Source: Xestospongia muta (taxonomy: Eukaryota > Porifera > Demospongiae > Haplosclerida > Petrosiidae). Taken from it: DNA of 64,000 nucleotides. Where the stretch lies: contig OY848926.1 of NCBI GenBank assembly GCA_963693285.1, positions 811,001-875,000 on the forward strand, read 5' to 3'. A program made the position numbers and the translations under genes. This document shows, piece after piece, positions 27,501 through 39,837 of this stretch (within the stretch, counting starts at the first letter, position 1; every line of letters starts with the position of its first letter). A model generated the notes under the pieces. That model ran no database searches. It was not told where the DNA came from and was given only the letters and a program-made list of their open reading frames with translations.

Positions 27501-29468
27501 TTCCTCGACCAAACCTATTCCTTTACTGGTAAAGCACACCTACCATATTAGACAACAATACATACCATAATAGGATTACAAAGTGGTAACATGATATGTA
27601 CAAATACATACATACATACAAACATACACAAATTCCCCCTAGTTGTTATGTTATAGTAATGTCTATGATATGGGTGCTAGTGAGTAACCACAGCATTGTG
27701 TCAAAATTGGACATGTGGTCATTACATAATGTGGAACCATTCCAACGTTGTGAAATAATTTGGCTTTAACACAGAAGTGCTGGACTATTCTTAAATAAAC
27801 TCAGTGTTAGGAATTTGAACATTTCCAAGATGGTGAAATGATTTGGCCTTAATACAGAAGTGCCAGACTATTCTTAACGTAAGCTCAGTGTTAGGAATTC
27901 AGACTACACTGAATTTTAGGAGCAACATCATTTCACACTCAAATATATGTCATTGTTAGTACATCTGTATTTAGCAAATTTGGATGTGCTAAGTGTAGTA
28001 AAACAAACAAAGTGTTACGTATGTAGAAGATGGCTGGATATGGGTAATAATTATTGTTGGATCAATATAAGAATCTTTTTAATAGTTGTAATTTCATAAT
28101 GATATTGTGTGGGATTTGTACTATACAGACATCATCGAGTTATTGACAGATGCCGTGCTTCAAACATCAGTACACTACATAGTTTTGTGTTTTTTCACTC
28201 CTTACTTAATTTGCAATGTGGTCAGAGGTTGCTATGTCAGTCATGTAGTCAACAAAGGCAAATCATTGTTTACAACCCACTACATATCTGTTAGGTGTTT
28301 CCTCCACTGCTGCACCCATCTCTCATTACATAAACACTAGTATAGCTGAAATATTACATAGTAACATCTGTGTCATTAGCTAAGTATCTGAAATATTTGA
28401 TCGATAGTAGAATTAGAATAACAGTAGTTAAAGAGAATAAAATAATAGTAGTTTAAAAGTTAAACTAGTACATATTAGAGTTTTGTATACTCTTTTTTGA
28501 TGAACTATATTCATCTGTTCTTTATTACCTCTCAAAACTTTTGAAGTATGGCTTCAAAGTATTTAAAGTATTTAATCTTCAGGTGTTCCTGTGATATCCT
28601 CTGGACCCTTTCCAATGTTGTACCATCATACTATTAGCACATGACTATCATCTGATATCAGTGTATATCAATAAGTAATTATAACAAGTAGTAGTTGACA
28701 TTTCACCAAGCTAGGAAGTAAAGAAATACAACCAGACAATTTGATAGCTCGGTCAGCTATCTTCTTAAATGGTTGTTCTTCACAAGTCATGACTCCTGCT
28801 TTTATAAGTTGTGATGACATCTTTTTGATTGCTGGTGATATGGGATAATGTCTTGTTTGGTTGGTGGTGGTAAACAACTTATAAAACCAGGAATCACAAC
28901 TTGTGAAGAACAACCACTTAGATAGCTGACTAGCTATGAAAACATCTGAAGAACTTTCTTTACTTTCCAGCCTGGTGAAATGTCTATTACTAAAGAATTA
29001 TTTAAATTATTCAAATTTATCATGTTTTATACCAAGTTTGTTAAATATTCTACTTAGATTTGTTTAACACAATTATATACTTCCAGCAGTTTGTTGACTG
29101 TAATAGTAAAATATCCTAATATATTATATTGTAGGTATTATGAATAATATTAGCCATTTTTGGTTTTTATGTACTTTACATCAGTTTATTGTAGTGTGTA
29201 TATATTGTAGGTAATCTGTTTTAAATGCTTTGTGGTTTTCTGTAATTTTTAAAGTCAATATAGACATATTTATTCACGGCCAAACTATGCCTGTACCCCT
29301 CCTCAACATGTGTCTCGTTTAGTCTTTTATTTTGCCATATGGCCATACTAATTTGACTCCTACTGCTGACCTTTAGGTGTTTACTATTTACCAGTTGTCT
29401 TAGTATGGACTTAAGGAACACTATACAATTGTTGTGTAGCACAAACATATGGTACAGATAGAGTATGA

Positions 29469-29524
<56 letters not shown>

Positions 29525-32500
29525 TCTTTTCATAGTGGCGACATCGTTATGTGGTCTTCAAAATAGCTAATGCTGGTCGTCTAACATTCACTATCTACAA
29601 AGATCAACCAGCTATACCTACCAATGAATTATCAGAAATACCAATTGAAGAGTTTGGTGGTTTAGACTCCACTTTGAAACTAGATGGCGAGAAACATGTA
29701 TTTGCTATTATAACAACAAAATGGACGGATTGTTTTGCTACAGATGGTGCTGAATCATTACAAGAATGGACAAGATCAATACAAGATTTCTTAGGAAAAG
29801 GTTAATATTTTTATTATATATCACTAGCTAATTAAAATAGTTAAATTTTGGAAATGTTTCCTCAATTTTTTGTCAGAACTAAGTCAAATAAGATTGATAT
29901 CCGGAAGCTCTTATATATGTTCATGTATGATTTCATACATTTATATTTGGCTTGGGGTATTTTGGCAAGAATTGTATGATAAAGCTAAATTTGGCCTTAG
30001 AACTCGCTATAATAATGTTATAATGCACAGATATCCATTGCCAAAGACTTGTAAGGCTTTATAAAATAACAACTACCTTTGAAGTACAAACCATAGTGTT
30101 GGCTTACTACATACACAATCATGCTGTGATTACATAATAATGCAGCTGTATTTTAAGAGCATTAAGTAATGTGTAATGTTGTAGTTTGGAATTTGTTAGA
30201 ATGTGTTAGGACATGATTGGAGACAAAGAACTAATGTCTTTACTACTCATACTAAAAGCCATCATTGTTATTTCCCTTTGTTTTTATTATGTTATCATGT
30301 ACATATAGTTCCCTATTGAGTTTGCTGAAATTTAATTTTGTCAAAATAAAGTTTTCTACATGTGATAGAGAATAATTCCCTTATCTCTGAAATGAAAGTA
30401 AACTAGAACTCAAAATGATAATTGAAAAGTGATCTGATAGTATTAAACCAACAAATAGTGTTTAAAATTGTTATTACAATATACCAATAACAATCCTAGT
30501 TCTTCAGTTTGTCAGTTTGCATATCAGTCTCCCCACTCTAAAATTTTCTACTCCCACTCATCCTCCTTTTTTCTTCTCACCCTCCTCCATCTCACTCTCC
30601 TTCACTCTTTCTCCCCCCCCCCTCTCCTCTTCTTGTCCTCTTTCTCTCCCACTTATCACCTTCTATTTTCTCTCCTTTACACAGAACTGGTCCTCAATAT
30701 AACTATCCCTTACAAACAGAACATGTTGAAACCAGGTCGAGGACAGATTAGAATACGTAATACTGGTTTCACAATTACTAATTCAGAAGTACCACCACGA
30801 TGTCAAGGTTCTTGGCAAATACTTCACATACGGAAATTTGGTGGTAGCGAGCAGTTCAGATTTGAAACAGGTAAAGAAATAAACATAAAATAAAATATGT
30901 TATAAAATAAAGATAAAGTGAGGAACAAATACATATTTTGTGTAATGTCTATTAGAAATATCAATTTTTTATTGGTCCCTAATAGGTTATCTTATGTTTT
31001 ATATTCGCAGGTTCAAAGTGTCCAACAGGAGAGTTCTTGTATGTTATCAATACAGAGGACAATGAAAAGATGAAGACCGTCTTCAATGATCTCTCACTTC
31101 ACAAACCAATATTCAAAGATGATCGTATGGGACGAAGAATGACACAAGAGCATGACATTTTGAGACGAATAAGGAGCAAAATGGATTCCAGTGGATCTCA
31201 TAAACGTCTAGGTCCTCGACTTAGTTTGAACACCACTGATCCCCATAGCTACGAGAATCAATCTAACATTAATGCTGCAAGACGCATTTCAGTCCAACAT
31301 GAGTCATCTCGACCCCGTTCAAATGCAATTCATAAAGATGAAATGAGCTCCCATACCCTACAAACTTCTCCTAGTCTTCCTCATATCTCCGAACGTAGCT
31401 ACTACAACTTGCATGAAGTAATGAACTCTGCAGACAATTCACGAATACGTCAACTTTCAGCAGTGTCCACTCGAGCTAGTTCAGACCCTCCTGAAGATCA
31501 CATTTATACTAACCAAGAGGTTGCTTTGAGACATGGTAATTCTTTTAAATTCGCTACAAAAAAAGAATCGACACATTCAACGCAAAAGACCATGCATTCT
31601 GCTACAGACAGTGGAGAAGAATCTGATGATGATTTTGTTGATGTAGCTGCTATCACTAGCAGTACTAGTAGTGATCCAGACCAAGTTATTTATTATAATT
31701 TGAGAGATTCTCTCATGAGTAATAACGAGGACCGAAACAACAGTAGAGTTGACAGTTTACCTCAACCAAACTACGAAAATGTTACTCCAACTCATCATTC
31801 TGGAAGCAGGTATGTTTTCCTTAATATGCTAGATTGAGGATTTTGTGCACTCAGCCAATTTCATAATAATATATAAAATATCTAAGTAGACCTTCTGTAT
31901 TGAATTTTGTTTAATAAATACTTTTTTTTAATTGTGTTACTAATTGGCAGCTATAGGTGTTGCTTTTAGTGATACAGTTTGTACCATAATATATGTGTGT
32001 GTTGACAGCTTACAATTGTATTCATTCATCCATTATAGTTAGTTTTACTTACAATGCACTTTTCTTCATATAGGTCTTCTCATGGTACTTCTAGTCCAGA
32101 GGACAGTTTGAGTCGTTTTTATACTAATGTAACTCTACCAATTAAAGACAAGTAAGAAACTAGCTGTTGCCTCTTTGATATGTGGCCGAGACTATAAATA
32201 GGCTTTAAACCTCTATGACATGAGTCTGAGACTATAATTAGCCTTCAAACCTCTATGACATGAGTCTGAGACTATAAATAGGCTTCAAAAACTTATGATA
32301 TGACAGTTAGAGTTTGTATGATGTAAACAATGCTGTTTACTTGTATCATGTTCTTTATTTTCATTTTGTAGTGACATAACTAATCCATCTCCTTTGTTTG
32401 TGGTAACTACATCACCTTGTAGTCCACCACCAGCAGCTGTTATTACTACCACAACCGCTAGTGGCAATAGATATTTAGCCTCATATCATAATGAGGATAT

Positions 32501-33995
32501 TGGCACCCAGAGTGATCCAGAAATTGATGACTCAACATTGCGACGTCGCACAACTAGCATTGTCGGTAATTTAATGATTTCTGCTGATCATAATTCACGA
32601 TCATGCGAAGATCTTTCCAAAATTGATCACTCCTCATGGAGTGAAATGGAGAGTATGGCTGAAGCCCTTTACTCTGACTCAAATTTTATTAGTAATTATT
32701 GTGAGGAGAAGACTGATAAACAAGAAGAATTCTCTCTAACAAATTTTCCTCCTACATTTCAAAACAGAAATGGCAGAAATTCCCCTCGCCCATCTCCTTA
32801 TGATCATTTGGTACCACTTAAAAGATCAGAATCACCAATCATAGAGATTAATGTCTCCACTACATCAAAATCTGATACCTCTAAAGATGATCCCGGCTTA
32901 ATATTAGTGGATTCTGAACAGGAAAGTTCATATAATCGTAAAAAACACATCACTAGAAGACAACATACATATGAAGATGTTGATCTCCATGATGAAGGTG
33001 ACAGATCATCATCCTCTAGTCCAGAATCAAGTGGAAACACCCCTGAACATCAAGGCCACAAGATGAGAGAATACAACCGAAAAGTGTCTCTTTTAGGTCA
33101 TGGTCACTCTTACGAGTATGTTGAGCTCTCAAAGCAGTCAAATTTACGCCCTACCAGTTCATCACCCGATTTATTATCTCAACAGAATCACAGACCAACA
33201 TCACCATCTAGAAATCTTGCAGTAGCTGCTAAAAACTCTTCTCATTCTTTAAGTTTTTCTCGACCGCCGCTTCCTATGCAAGAATCATCACTGGATGAAA
33301 GTACCAAAGAAGAAGCTGCACTTTTACAAGGTGGACCCACCAGTGAGGGATCACCTCGGCATAAGCTCAAGAAACCAGTTCCAACTCCTCGTACAATTAA
33401 TAAGGGCCGAAGTGTTGACGAGAGTAGTCCACGTTTATCAGAACGACATAAGACTTACACATTTGATGAGACCAGCAATACTGGAGAGCAATATCTTATT
33501 AATAATCACACACAACAACGTCATAGCTCTCCAGCACACTCACCAAAATTAAACCACTCTAAATCTACGGGCGGAGCCAGAGTATCTCCTTGTGGCATAC
33601 AAGATGAACCATCTACCCATCGTCCACAAATTCCTCCGAAAAAGAAGTCTGTAGACCATTCCTCACATCAATTTCGCTCTCCACTATTGAAATTTGATCA
33701 TAGGAGTGCCTCAAGTGATGAAATTCTCCTACCTAATAGTAGCACATACGAGAGAAAACCAGCTATTCCCCCCAAATTAAAAAGAGAGGAACCTCTCAAT
33801 TACATTCCAGTATTTGTTAATCCTACATTACCAGCTCCAACACGCAAATATAATGTAGGTTTGCAAAGATTTTCGAGTCAAAAGAGAGAAAAGGACAGTC
33901 ATGTTAAATACACTGATATCAATCACTTTTTGACACGTCATGTCCAGACAATGAGAGAAGAGAGAGAATTAGAGAAGGGTTTATGTAATAGTTAA
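24529..33995 (+). CDS. DOK/IRS-like adaptor: PH, IRS-type PTB, long phosphotyrosine tail
   Basis: Six coding exons: 24529-24621, 29536-29800, 30685-30870, 31011-31809, 32074-32151 and 32372-33995, giving 1,014 residues. The N-terminus is a PH domain (residues about 10-118; VDGFLKHRE, WRHRYVVFKI, and the conserved helix Trp in LQEWTRSIQDFL). An IRS-type PTB domain follows (about 122-225; GQIRIRNTGFTI, WQILHIRKFG, FRFETG). The remaining 780 residues look disordered, Ser-rich, and dotted with Tyr motifs (SYENQ, YYNLHE, YTNQE, YYNLRD, NYENV, YEDVD, YEYVEL) and proline motifs (KKPVPTPR, IPPKKK, KPAIPPKLKR), suited to SH2/PTB and SH3 partners. PH-PTB order matches DOK-family docking proteins acting below receptor tyrosine kinases; the tail is much longer than vertebrate DOKs. 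Intron 1 is 4.9 kb, exceptional for this window. Confidence 0.85.
25548..25742. repeat. About 91-bp tandem duplication in DOK-like intron 1
   Basis: Just over two copies of a unit with TGATGTTCACTRGTTATCTA, an AAGGTTACYGTGGTAACTA segment and CTTACTATCCTAG. The first copy holds a perfect palindromic X-box-type site, GTTACC-GT-GGTAAC, at 25575-25588. Confidence 0.75.
26457..26540. repeat. About 41-bp direct repeat, two copies
   Basis: Two near-identical copies of a unit with AGTGCTTAATGAACTCAACT in DOK-like intron 1. Confidence 0.75.
26826..27133. repeat. About 33-bp minisatellite in DOK-like intron 1
   Basis: About eight to nine imperfect copies of a unit with GTAGTAGTTATCTCTCATAT followed by GAATGTAATGAC. 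Many units contain TGACGTAG. Confidence 0.8.
27729..27905. repeat. About 86-bp direct repeat, two copies
   Basis: Two diverged copies share GTGAAATRATTTGGC, ACAGAAGTGC, GACTATTCTTAA and CTCAGTGTTAGGAAT. They lie in DOK-like intron 1. Confidence 0.7.
28697..28984. mobile_element. Foldback (MITE-like) element
   Basis: About 288 bp bounded by GACATTTCACCA on the left and its inverse TGGTGAAATGTC on the right. Imperfect inverted arms of about 100 bp or more follow: GGAAGTAAAGAAA against TTTCTTTACTTTCC, and GGTTGTTCTTCACAAGT against ACTTGTGAAGAACAACC. No coding capacity and no clear target-site duplication are seen. Confidence 0.7.
29471..29521. repeat. (CT)n microsatellite at the end of DOK-like intron 1
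   Basis: About 50 bp of pure CT ends some 15 bp before the exon 2 acceptor and acts as an extended polypyrimidine tract. Confidence 0.95.
32175..32300. repeat. About 50-bp tandem repeat in DOK-like intron 5
   Basis: Between two and three copies of a unit with GAGTCTGAGACTATAAWTAG and TTCAAACCTCTATGACAT. Confidence 0.75.
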
Positions 33996-34525
33996 ATGTA
34001 CAATATTATCAATACAATTGTTTTAAAGTCATCTCTGTAAATGTTCAGTTACAATTATTTGATATTATATGCTGGTTAATTTTAATAACCGTTTTTACTT
34101 AAGTTATGTACAAAGTTAAGACCAACAGTACTAGTACTAGTGTTGTAACTTATTGACCTTTGATCTGAGTATCTATCAGACAGATGGTAGTGTTATCTAT
34201 GTAGGGATGGTACAATGTTCAATCCTTTTCTTTTTACTATTATTCTTCCATTTAAGCAATAATGACTACAAAAGTAGAAGTCTTATATAAAGATTAATTT
34301 TACACAGAAAGGCATTTATTTTCACACAAGTTATCCACTTTTACGAGTCTTAATTTGATGGCTTTTAACAATGAAAGTAGTAATTGTAGATAATCTATGA
34401 TTCAATTATATTACATTTATTTGATGCATCATAAATTATAAATAAGATCTGTAATCCATGATAATTATACATGTGATATGAGATAGAAGAGAAATGTGGA
34501 TGTGTGACGAGAAAAGAAAAAATAA
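33996..34525. other. Convergent intergenic region, DOK-like / CDK11
   Basis: 530 bp of AT-rich sequence at the 3' ends of two converging genes. No gene or repeat is seen. Confidence 0.5.
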
Positions 34526-37310
34526 TTAAAACTTTAGAGTAAAACCAGGTCCAACAGATGCCTTTCCTTCTTGTGCTGTTGTCAAATGAAACTTCTCTTC
34601 ATCTTCTTTACCCTATATGACAGAGTTAGAGAGAGAGAACACTTGAGATCAGTAAATACCTTTTGTTGAAGTAAGAAGGCACCACCTTCTGGGGCGGTAG
34701 GACTACGATGTCTGGCAGACTTCTTAACCATTTCACTTTTTGCTGGCCATGTTGGGAACATACTTGGATCAACAGGAAGAGGAGATTCCTGGGAACCATA
34801 TATTACGTACATCATAATATAGTTATTTTCTTTGTACTTTTACAAACTTATCCTACCTCAAAGTATTCATGTTTTAGTGCCTCTTCAGCCACAATTCTTC
34901 TCTTGGGATCATATGCAAGAAACTTGTTAAGTAAATTAAACCCACACTTTGTAATCATAGGGAATCGTTTTCTGAGATTATTCAGAGGTTGCTTAGTAAA
35001 CTCGACCTAATAAAGATATATTACAATATAGTACATTATATATCTTTAATTTCAGCACTACCTTTTTTGCTATAGGTAGCTCAGAGAAACCAGGCCATAT
35101 TGAGTCATTTGGTGTGCCTAGTTCCTTGAAAATTTGATTAAGTTGGTCAATTTCAGATTTGCCCATAAAAAGTGGTTTGTGCTGTAATAATTCAGCAAAA
35201 ATACAACCAACAGACCACACATCCACTGCTGTAGAATACTCCTACAAGAAGAGAGAGAGAGAGAGAAGTGAGGGATATGGGAATATTAGTCTGTTCCTTA
35301 CTTTTGCTCCAAGTAATAGTTCAGGAGCTCTATACCAAAGAGTCACAACAATAGGAGTATATTTCTTGAGCGGAGAACCATATTCACGTGCTAAACCAAA
35401 GTCAGCAACCTATAAAAGAGTAAGTTAATATAATATAACAGTATTTAATGGACCTTTAATATTCCTTTATGACTTAGTAATAAGTTTGACGTTTTTAGAT
35501 CACGATGAAGTATCCAATTATCGTGAAGATGATGTACGGCTCTTAGTAATTGAATTAGTAATGTTTTGACTTCACCTGGAGGGAGAGAGTGCATGTGTGT
35601 AAACTTAATAGTGAGAACTAGCTTGATACCTTCTAAAAAAGGTTGTTTCATGGTTTCCATAAGTGATTTGAGATCATGTTCAACATAATCCATGACAATA
35701 AATATTTTGTCCATGTTACTACCAACAACGATCTCCTGAGAGAGAGAGAGAGTACATGATAATATTCTATGCAATATATACTGACAGTGGGTGCTTACCC
35801 TAACAAACACAATATTTTCATGTTTAGCTTTTAACAACATGTTAATTTCTCTCAGTGAAGTTATAGGAAACCCTTCTCTTTCCTTCTCCATTTTAAGTTT
35901 CTTTAAAGCCACAATTTCACCTAAGAGAGAGAGAGAGAGAGACATATATACAATTACAGATACCAAGACATCAGTAAGACAAGTTCTCAATGCATTATAG
36001 TACTGACCTGTTCTTTTGTCTTTGGCTCTAAATACAACACCGTATGTACCCTCCTCAATACGGTTCAACCACTCATAGGATTCAACACTACGACAACCCA
36101 TTAATGCTGGCAAATACAATGGCAATTTATCTTCAGGAGATTCTGGTGTATCCGGTTTCATTACTATAGGAGATGCGTGTGATTCTTTATTATCTTCTAC
36201 TGTCTCCATTGGTAGGGATGTAGAAGGACTCGGTTCTTTTGTCACTTCATCATCATGAGTTGATGTCTCCGGTTCTATACTAGGCTGAACAGGTTCTTCC
36301 TCCATGATGTTTTCTGCTGGGGGGGTGTCCTCATCATTATCATGTTGATCATCATTATATTCATCCAACTCAGACTCAGAACTAACATCTTTCCAAGTTC
36401 TTTTAGTTTTAACCTCACTCTTCTCATCTCCTCCAGTAGTGGTCTCACTCTTAGAAGATACTGGAGTTACGTCTTTTATCTCTCCTTCTGATTCACTATC
36501 TGAGGATGATGTAGATGACTTCTTAAGATCATTTATAAGTATATTAATTTCTCTATCGTTTGATCTCTTCTTTGTTTTAGATGACAGCTCAGTATCGCTG
36601 TCACTACTTACAGGTTCTCTACCTCGAGATCTCTCTTCATCAGTCTCTCTATGCCTGTGAGTATAGGTCCGTTTCATTCTTCCTCTCTCATCTGATCCAC
36701 TTGGAAGATCACCTAGACGTGAAATTAGAGATGGTGGTATAGAACCATGAGATGATTTTCTGGGATATTTACTATGATCCAAGTACTCTTGGCCTCTTAC
36801 GCTATACTGCCGCGGTGACCTGGATCTAGACCTCTTCTCAACATAGCGTCTTCGTTCATCAGGTTTCAATCGAGTGCCTTCTCTTTCTCTATGATCACGA
36901 TGTTTACTTACATTCTTACGATCACTCTCATATCGTCTATGTCTATCATCCCTACTCTCCTGTCTCTTTGGCAACTGACGGCTGTTGCCATGATGAGGTT
37001 TTCTTTCTTCTGATTGAATGTTCTTTCTTGATTCTCGTCTGTGGTGATCTATTTCTCCCAGTCGACTTTCACCATAACTTTCTTTATCTCTCTTACGATA
37101 TGTCCTACTGGCTGTCTTATTAAGAGATCCTTTAGAAAGCTGGAAGCCATCTTTAGAGTCCTCACTGAAAATCCCCTCCTCCTCATCTTTAAGAAATGCA
37201 AAGACATTACAAATTATGATAAATTATTCAATGGACAGCTCACCTTGTTCAGGTCTAAATTCATCATGTGAAGCGTGAATATCGATTTCAGGAGTGGAGT
37301 CGTGATCCAT
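34526..37310 (-). CDS. CDK11: Cyclin-dependent kinase 11 (PITSLRE kinase)
   Basis: Ten exons on the minus strand: 37310-37244, 37186-36008, 35920-35799, 35735-35630, 35575-35454, 35409-35302, 35241-35062, 35006-34857, 34788-34660 and 34612-34526, giving 749 residues. The N-terminal half is an RS/RE/acidic-rich region ([10 protein letters not shown], then Asp/Glu/Ser clusters) as in CDK11. The kinase domain shows EEGTYGVV (glycine loop), VALKKL, the diagnostic [11 protein letters not shown] helix, [24 protein letters not shown] and [14 protein letters not shown]. The end is the CDK11-specific tail: [21 protein letters not shown] and the terminal [11 protein letters not shown]11 with cyclin L works in transcription and pre-mRNA splicing. 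Two introns have (GA)n on the plus strand where the gene's polypyrimidine tract lies. Confidence 0.96.
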
Positions 37311-37742
37311 GTCGTTTTAGTACGAGTGCCAGAACTATGTCTTGTTTCGTACCAAAATTGTTAATGAGGTATACGGAGTGTACAAGATTTCCCGTTTATT
37401 CCCGTATTATAGAATATAGATTAATTGTACAAAGAGTACTTTGAATCTTTGATATGCGGCATATGCCTTTGTTGTGCTCTCTTTGAAAAACTAATTAGCT
37501 AGCTAATTGTTTAAAGACTACTTTAGAACTAAGTACACTGTAGGCAAAATGAGACACCAGATTAAAGACAGTGTCTAAAATAATATAATAATGGAACAAT
37601 GGAATTTACTATTAAACCTAGACCCTATACCATACATGTTCATTGGAACCTATATGTATTGATTTCACATTAAAGTACAGAGTTTTGTTAGTGATATTCT
37701 ACACACTTCATTAATTAAAATTAAAAACTGTCTTCAGGGGCA
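37311..37742. promoter_or_regulatory. Divergent intergenic region, CDK11 / FAAH-like A
   Basis: 432 bp upstream of both genes. TTTCAG directly before GGGCAATG at the FAAH-like start could be an acceptor for a 5'-UTR intron. No coding stretch is seen. Confidence 0.4.
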
Positions 37743-39575
37743 ATGATACATGTGTGGACCTTTGTGGTAATAATTGTCATCTCTTTGCTGTTCTTTCTTC
37801 TAAAAAGGAGAAATGTGTGTAAAGGAAGAAGTGCAGGAAAAGTTAGACTGCCAATTCAAGACATTCTTAGTCAAAATCCTAAAGATATCAAATATGATCT
37901 AAAGGACTTGAAATCACCCAAACTAACTGGATATCTATTTCATTTACTAGTCAAACTTGGATTGACACGTCTAGGAGGTATCACTTTGATACCTAACATC
38001 ATACAAAACAGCAACCTCAATTTAATGGGAGGTGAGTACATACCTGAGACACCAACCTTATATCCTAAATTTAAGTCTACAACAAAGGATAATGGAAAGT
38101 TACTCAATGATAAGGTTTTACAGACCCTTGCTGATCAGTACATGGCTAATACCAGTGATACCTTCCATCATTACACTTCTCTTGACTATTATCAAGCTTA
38201 TAACTCTTGTAAATGTACACCAAGTGATGTAATTCAAGCTGTTCTTGATGCTGTTCAACTTTCTAACCAAACTAATCCACCATTACGAGCTGTAATAGAA
38301 ACAGATGAGGCTAGTGTTATAGCAATGGCTGAGGCTTCCACTGAGCGATGGAAAAAAGGCCAACCATTGTCTATTCTAGATGGTGTTCCCATTGCTTTTA
38401 AAGTTTCATTCAAGGTTGAACCTTATTCTCTGATAGGTGGAACAAAATTTATACCAAGCTGTTGCAAGGGATTACCTGAGTCTCCTCTTGTTAAAAAGTT
38501 TCAAGATGCTGGTGCTATTATTATTGGTACTACTAATATGCAAGAATTTGGAAGTGGATTATTTGGGTCAAACCCACATAAGGAGTACCAGACACCTCGT
38601 AATCCTTATAATACCCTTCATTATCCTGGAGGAAGTTCATCTGGATCAGCTTGTAGTGTAGCAGCTGGTCTTTGTCCTATTGCTATTGGTGCAGATGCAG
38701 GAGGATCTATACGTATACCAGCAGGATTATGTGGAGTTTCTGGTCTAAAACCAACAATTAATCTTCTTGATAATCATGGACGTGCTCCTATAGCACATTC
38801 ATTGATTGTTCCTGGTCCTTTAGGTGCATCGATATTTGATCTAGCTCTTACAATGAACACTATTGGTTCTGATGAATCGAGAATTGATTTGGAAGACTTT
38901 GGTAAGGAAGATTTAAATGGTATCAAGATAGGAATATATACCGAGTACTTTGAACATGCTGATAAGGAGATTGTTGCTCAATGTAAGAAAGCTGTTCAAG
39001 AAATGGTTGGACTTGGAGCTGAAGTTCATGAAATAGTCATACCAGAATTGGAGGAAATGAAGGTATCTCATGTTGTAACTGCAGCATCAGAAATGTGTAG
39101 TTCTTTAGCTGTTGATGTGGATAAGAAATTTGAACAATTCAATGATGAGACTTTATTGGTCTCAGCTTTGGGCTACGAGTTTTCAGCTGTTGAGTATATC
39201 AATGCTCAGAAACAACGTACGAGATCACTGATTATCTTGGAAAAGATCTTTAAGGAAGTTGATGTAATAGTTACTCCAATAACAGCTTGTGTTGCTCCAT
39301 TAATTCCTCCTGGAGCAGAGAAGTCTGGCTATTGTGACATTGAGCTGGCTGGTTGTTTAATGCGATTTGTTTACCTAGCAAATTTAGCTGGTATTCCAGG
39401 CATAGCTATGCCAGTTGGGGTAAACTCAGAGGGACTACCTATTGGTCTCCAGTTAATGGGTAATGGTAATTGTGATGGTCATCTACTTCAGGTTGCTTAT
39501 TCCTTGGAAAAGCAAGTATCATCTAAAATGACTAAGCCCAAAGTTTACTTTGACATTCTTGGAAAGTTTTTGTAG
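37743..39575 (+). CDS. Fatty acid amide hydrolase-like amidase, copy A
   Basis: A single uninterrupted 610-codon frame, intronless unlike most neighbours. It starts with a short membrane anchor (FVVIIVISLLFFLLKRRN) followed by basic residues, then a full amidase-signature hydrolase. The Ser-Ser-Lys triad region is intact: Lys in DGVPIAFK, the cis-Ser in GADAGGSIRIPAG, and the nucleophile Ser in PGGSSSGSA. It ends KPKVYFDILGKFL. The layout, especially YDLKDLKSPKLTGYLFHLLVKL, AEASTERWKKGQPLSILDG and the YFDIL end, resembles plant and protist FAAH (hydrolysis of N-acylethanolamines and other fatty amides) more than vertebrate FAAH1, judged from memory. It is a close tandem paralogue of copies B and C. 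Confidence 0.85.
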   Translation: MIHVWTFVVIIVISLLFFLLKRRNVCKGRSAGKVRLPIQDILSQNPKDIKYDLKDLKSPKLTGYLFHLLVKLGLTRLGGITLIPNIIQNSNLNLMGGEYIPETPTLYPKFKSTTKDNGKLLNDKVLQTLADQYMANTSDTFHHYTSLDYYQAYNSCKCTPSDVIQAVLDAVQLSNQTNPPLRAVIETDEASVIAMAEASTERWKKGQPLSILDGVPIAFKVSFKVEPYSLIGGTKFIPSCCKGLPESPLVKKFQDAGAIIIGTTNMQEFGSGLFGSNPHKEYQTPRNPYNTLHYPGGSSSGSACSVAAGLCPIAIGADAGGSIRIPAGLCGVSGLKPTINLLDNHGRAPIAHSLIVPGPLGASIFDLALTMNTIGSDESRIDLEDFGKEDLNGIKIGIYTEYFEHADKEIVAQCKKAVQEMVGLGAEVHEIVIPELEEMKVSHVVTAASEMCSSLAVDVDKKFEQFNDETLLVSALGYEFSAVEYINAQKQRTRSLIILEKIFKEVDVIVTPITACVAPLIPPGAEKSGYCDIELAGCLMRFVYLANLAGIPGIAMPVGVNSEGLPIGLQLMGNGNCDGHLLQVAYSLEKQVSSKMTKPKVYFDILGKFL

Positions 39576-39837
39576 TTTGCAGATTGAGCTAAAAATTTAC
39601 AAATTTAACCTTTATTTAAGAGATGACTTGTTAATTCTTTATGATAATTTGATAGTAATAAATACCCTAATTTGTAGATAGTACATTCTTGTCCAAACTG
39701 ACAATTTAATAAACTTATTGTCTAATGTGTGACCATATCCTTTATTAAATATACATAGCACACAAGTTTTCATAGTGGTTCCGTTTATTCCCGTTTTATA
39801 CTACTTTTTGTGAAGTTAAAACTTGGTAGAACGGGCA

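Noticed and set aside
25220..28340. Cys-rich and hydrophobic short frames in the DOK-like intron 1
   Set aside because: No family resemblance and no splice context; they lie in an AT-rich intron with repeats.
30468..30702. Ser/Pro/Leu-rich frames just before the DOK-like exon 3
   Set aside because: They read through the pyrimidine-rich tract before the acceptor; only the part from 30685 is coding.
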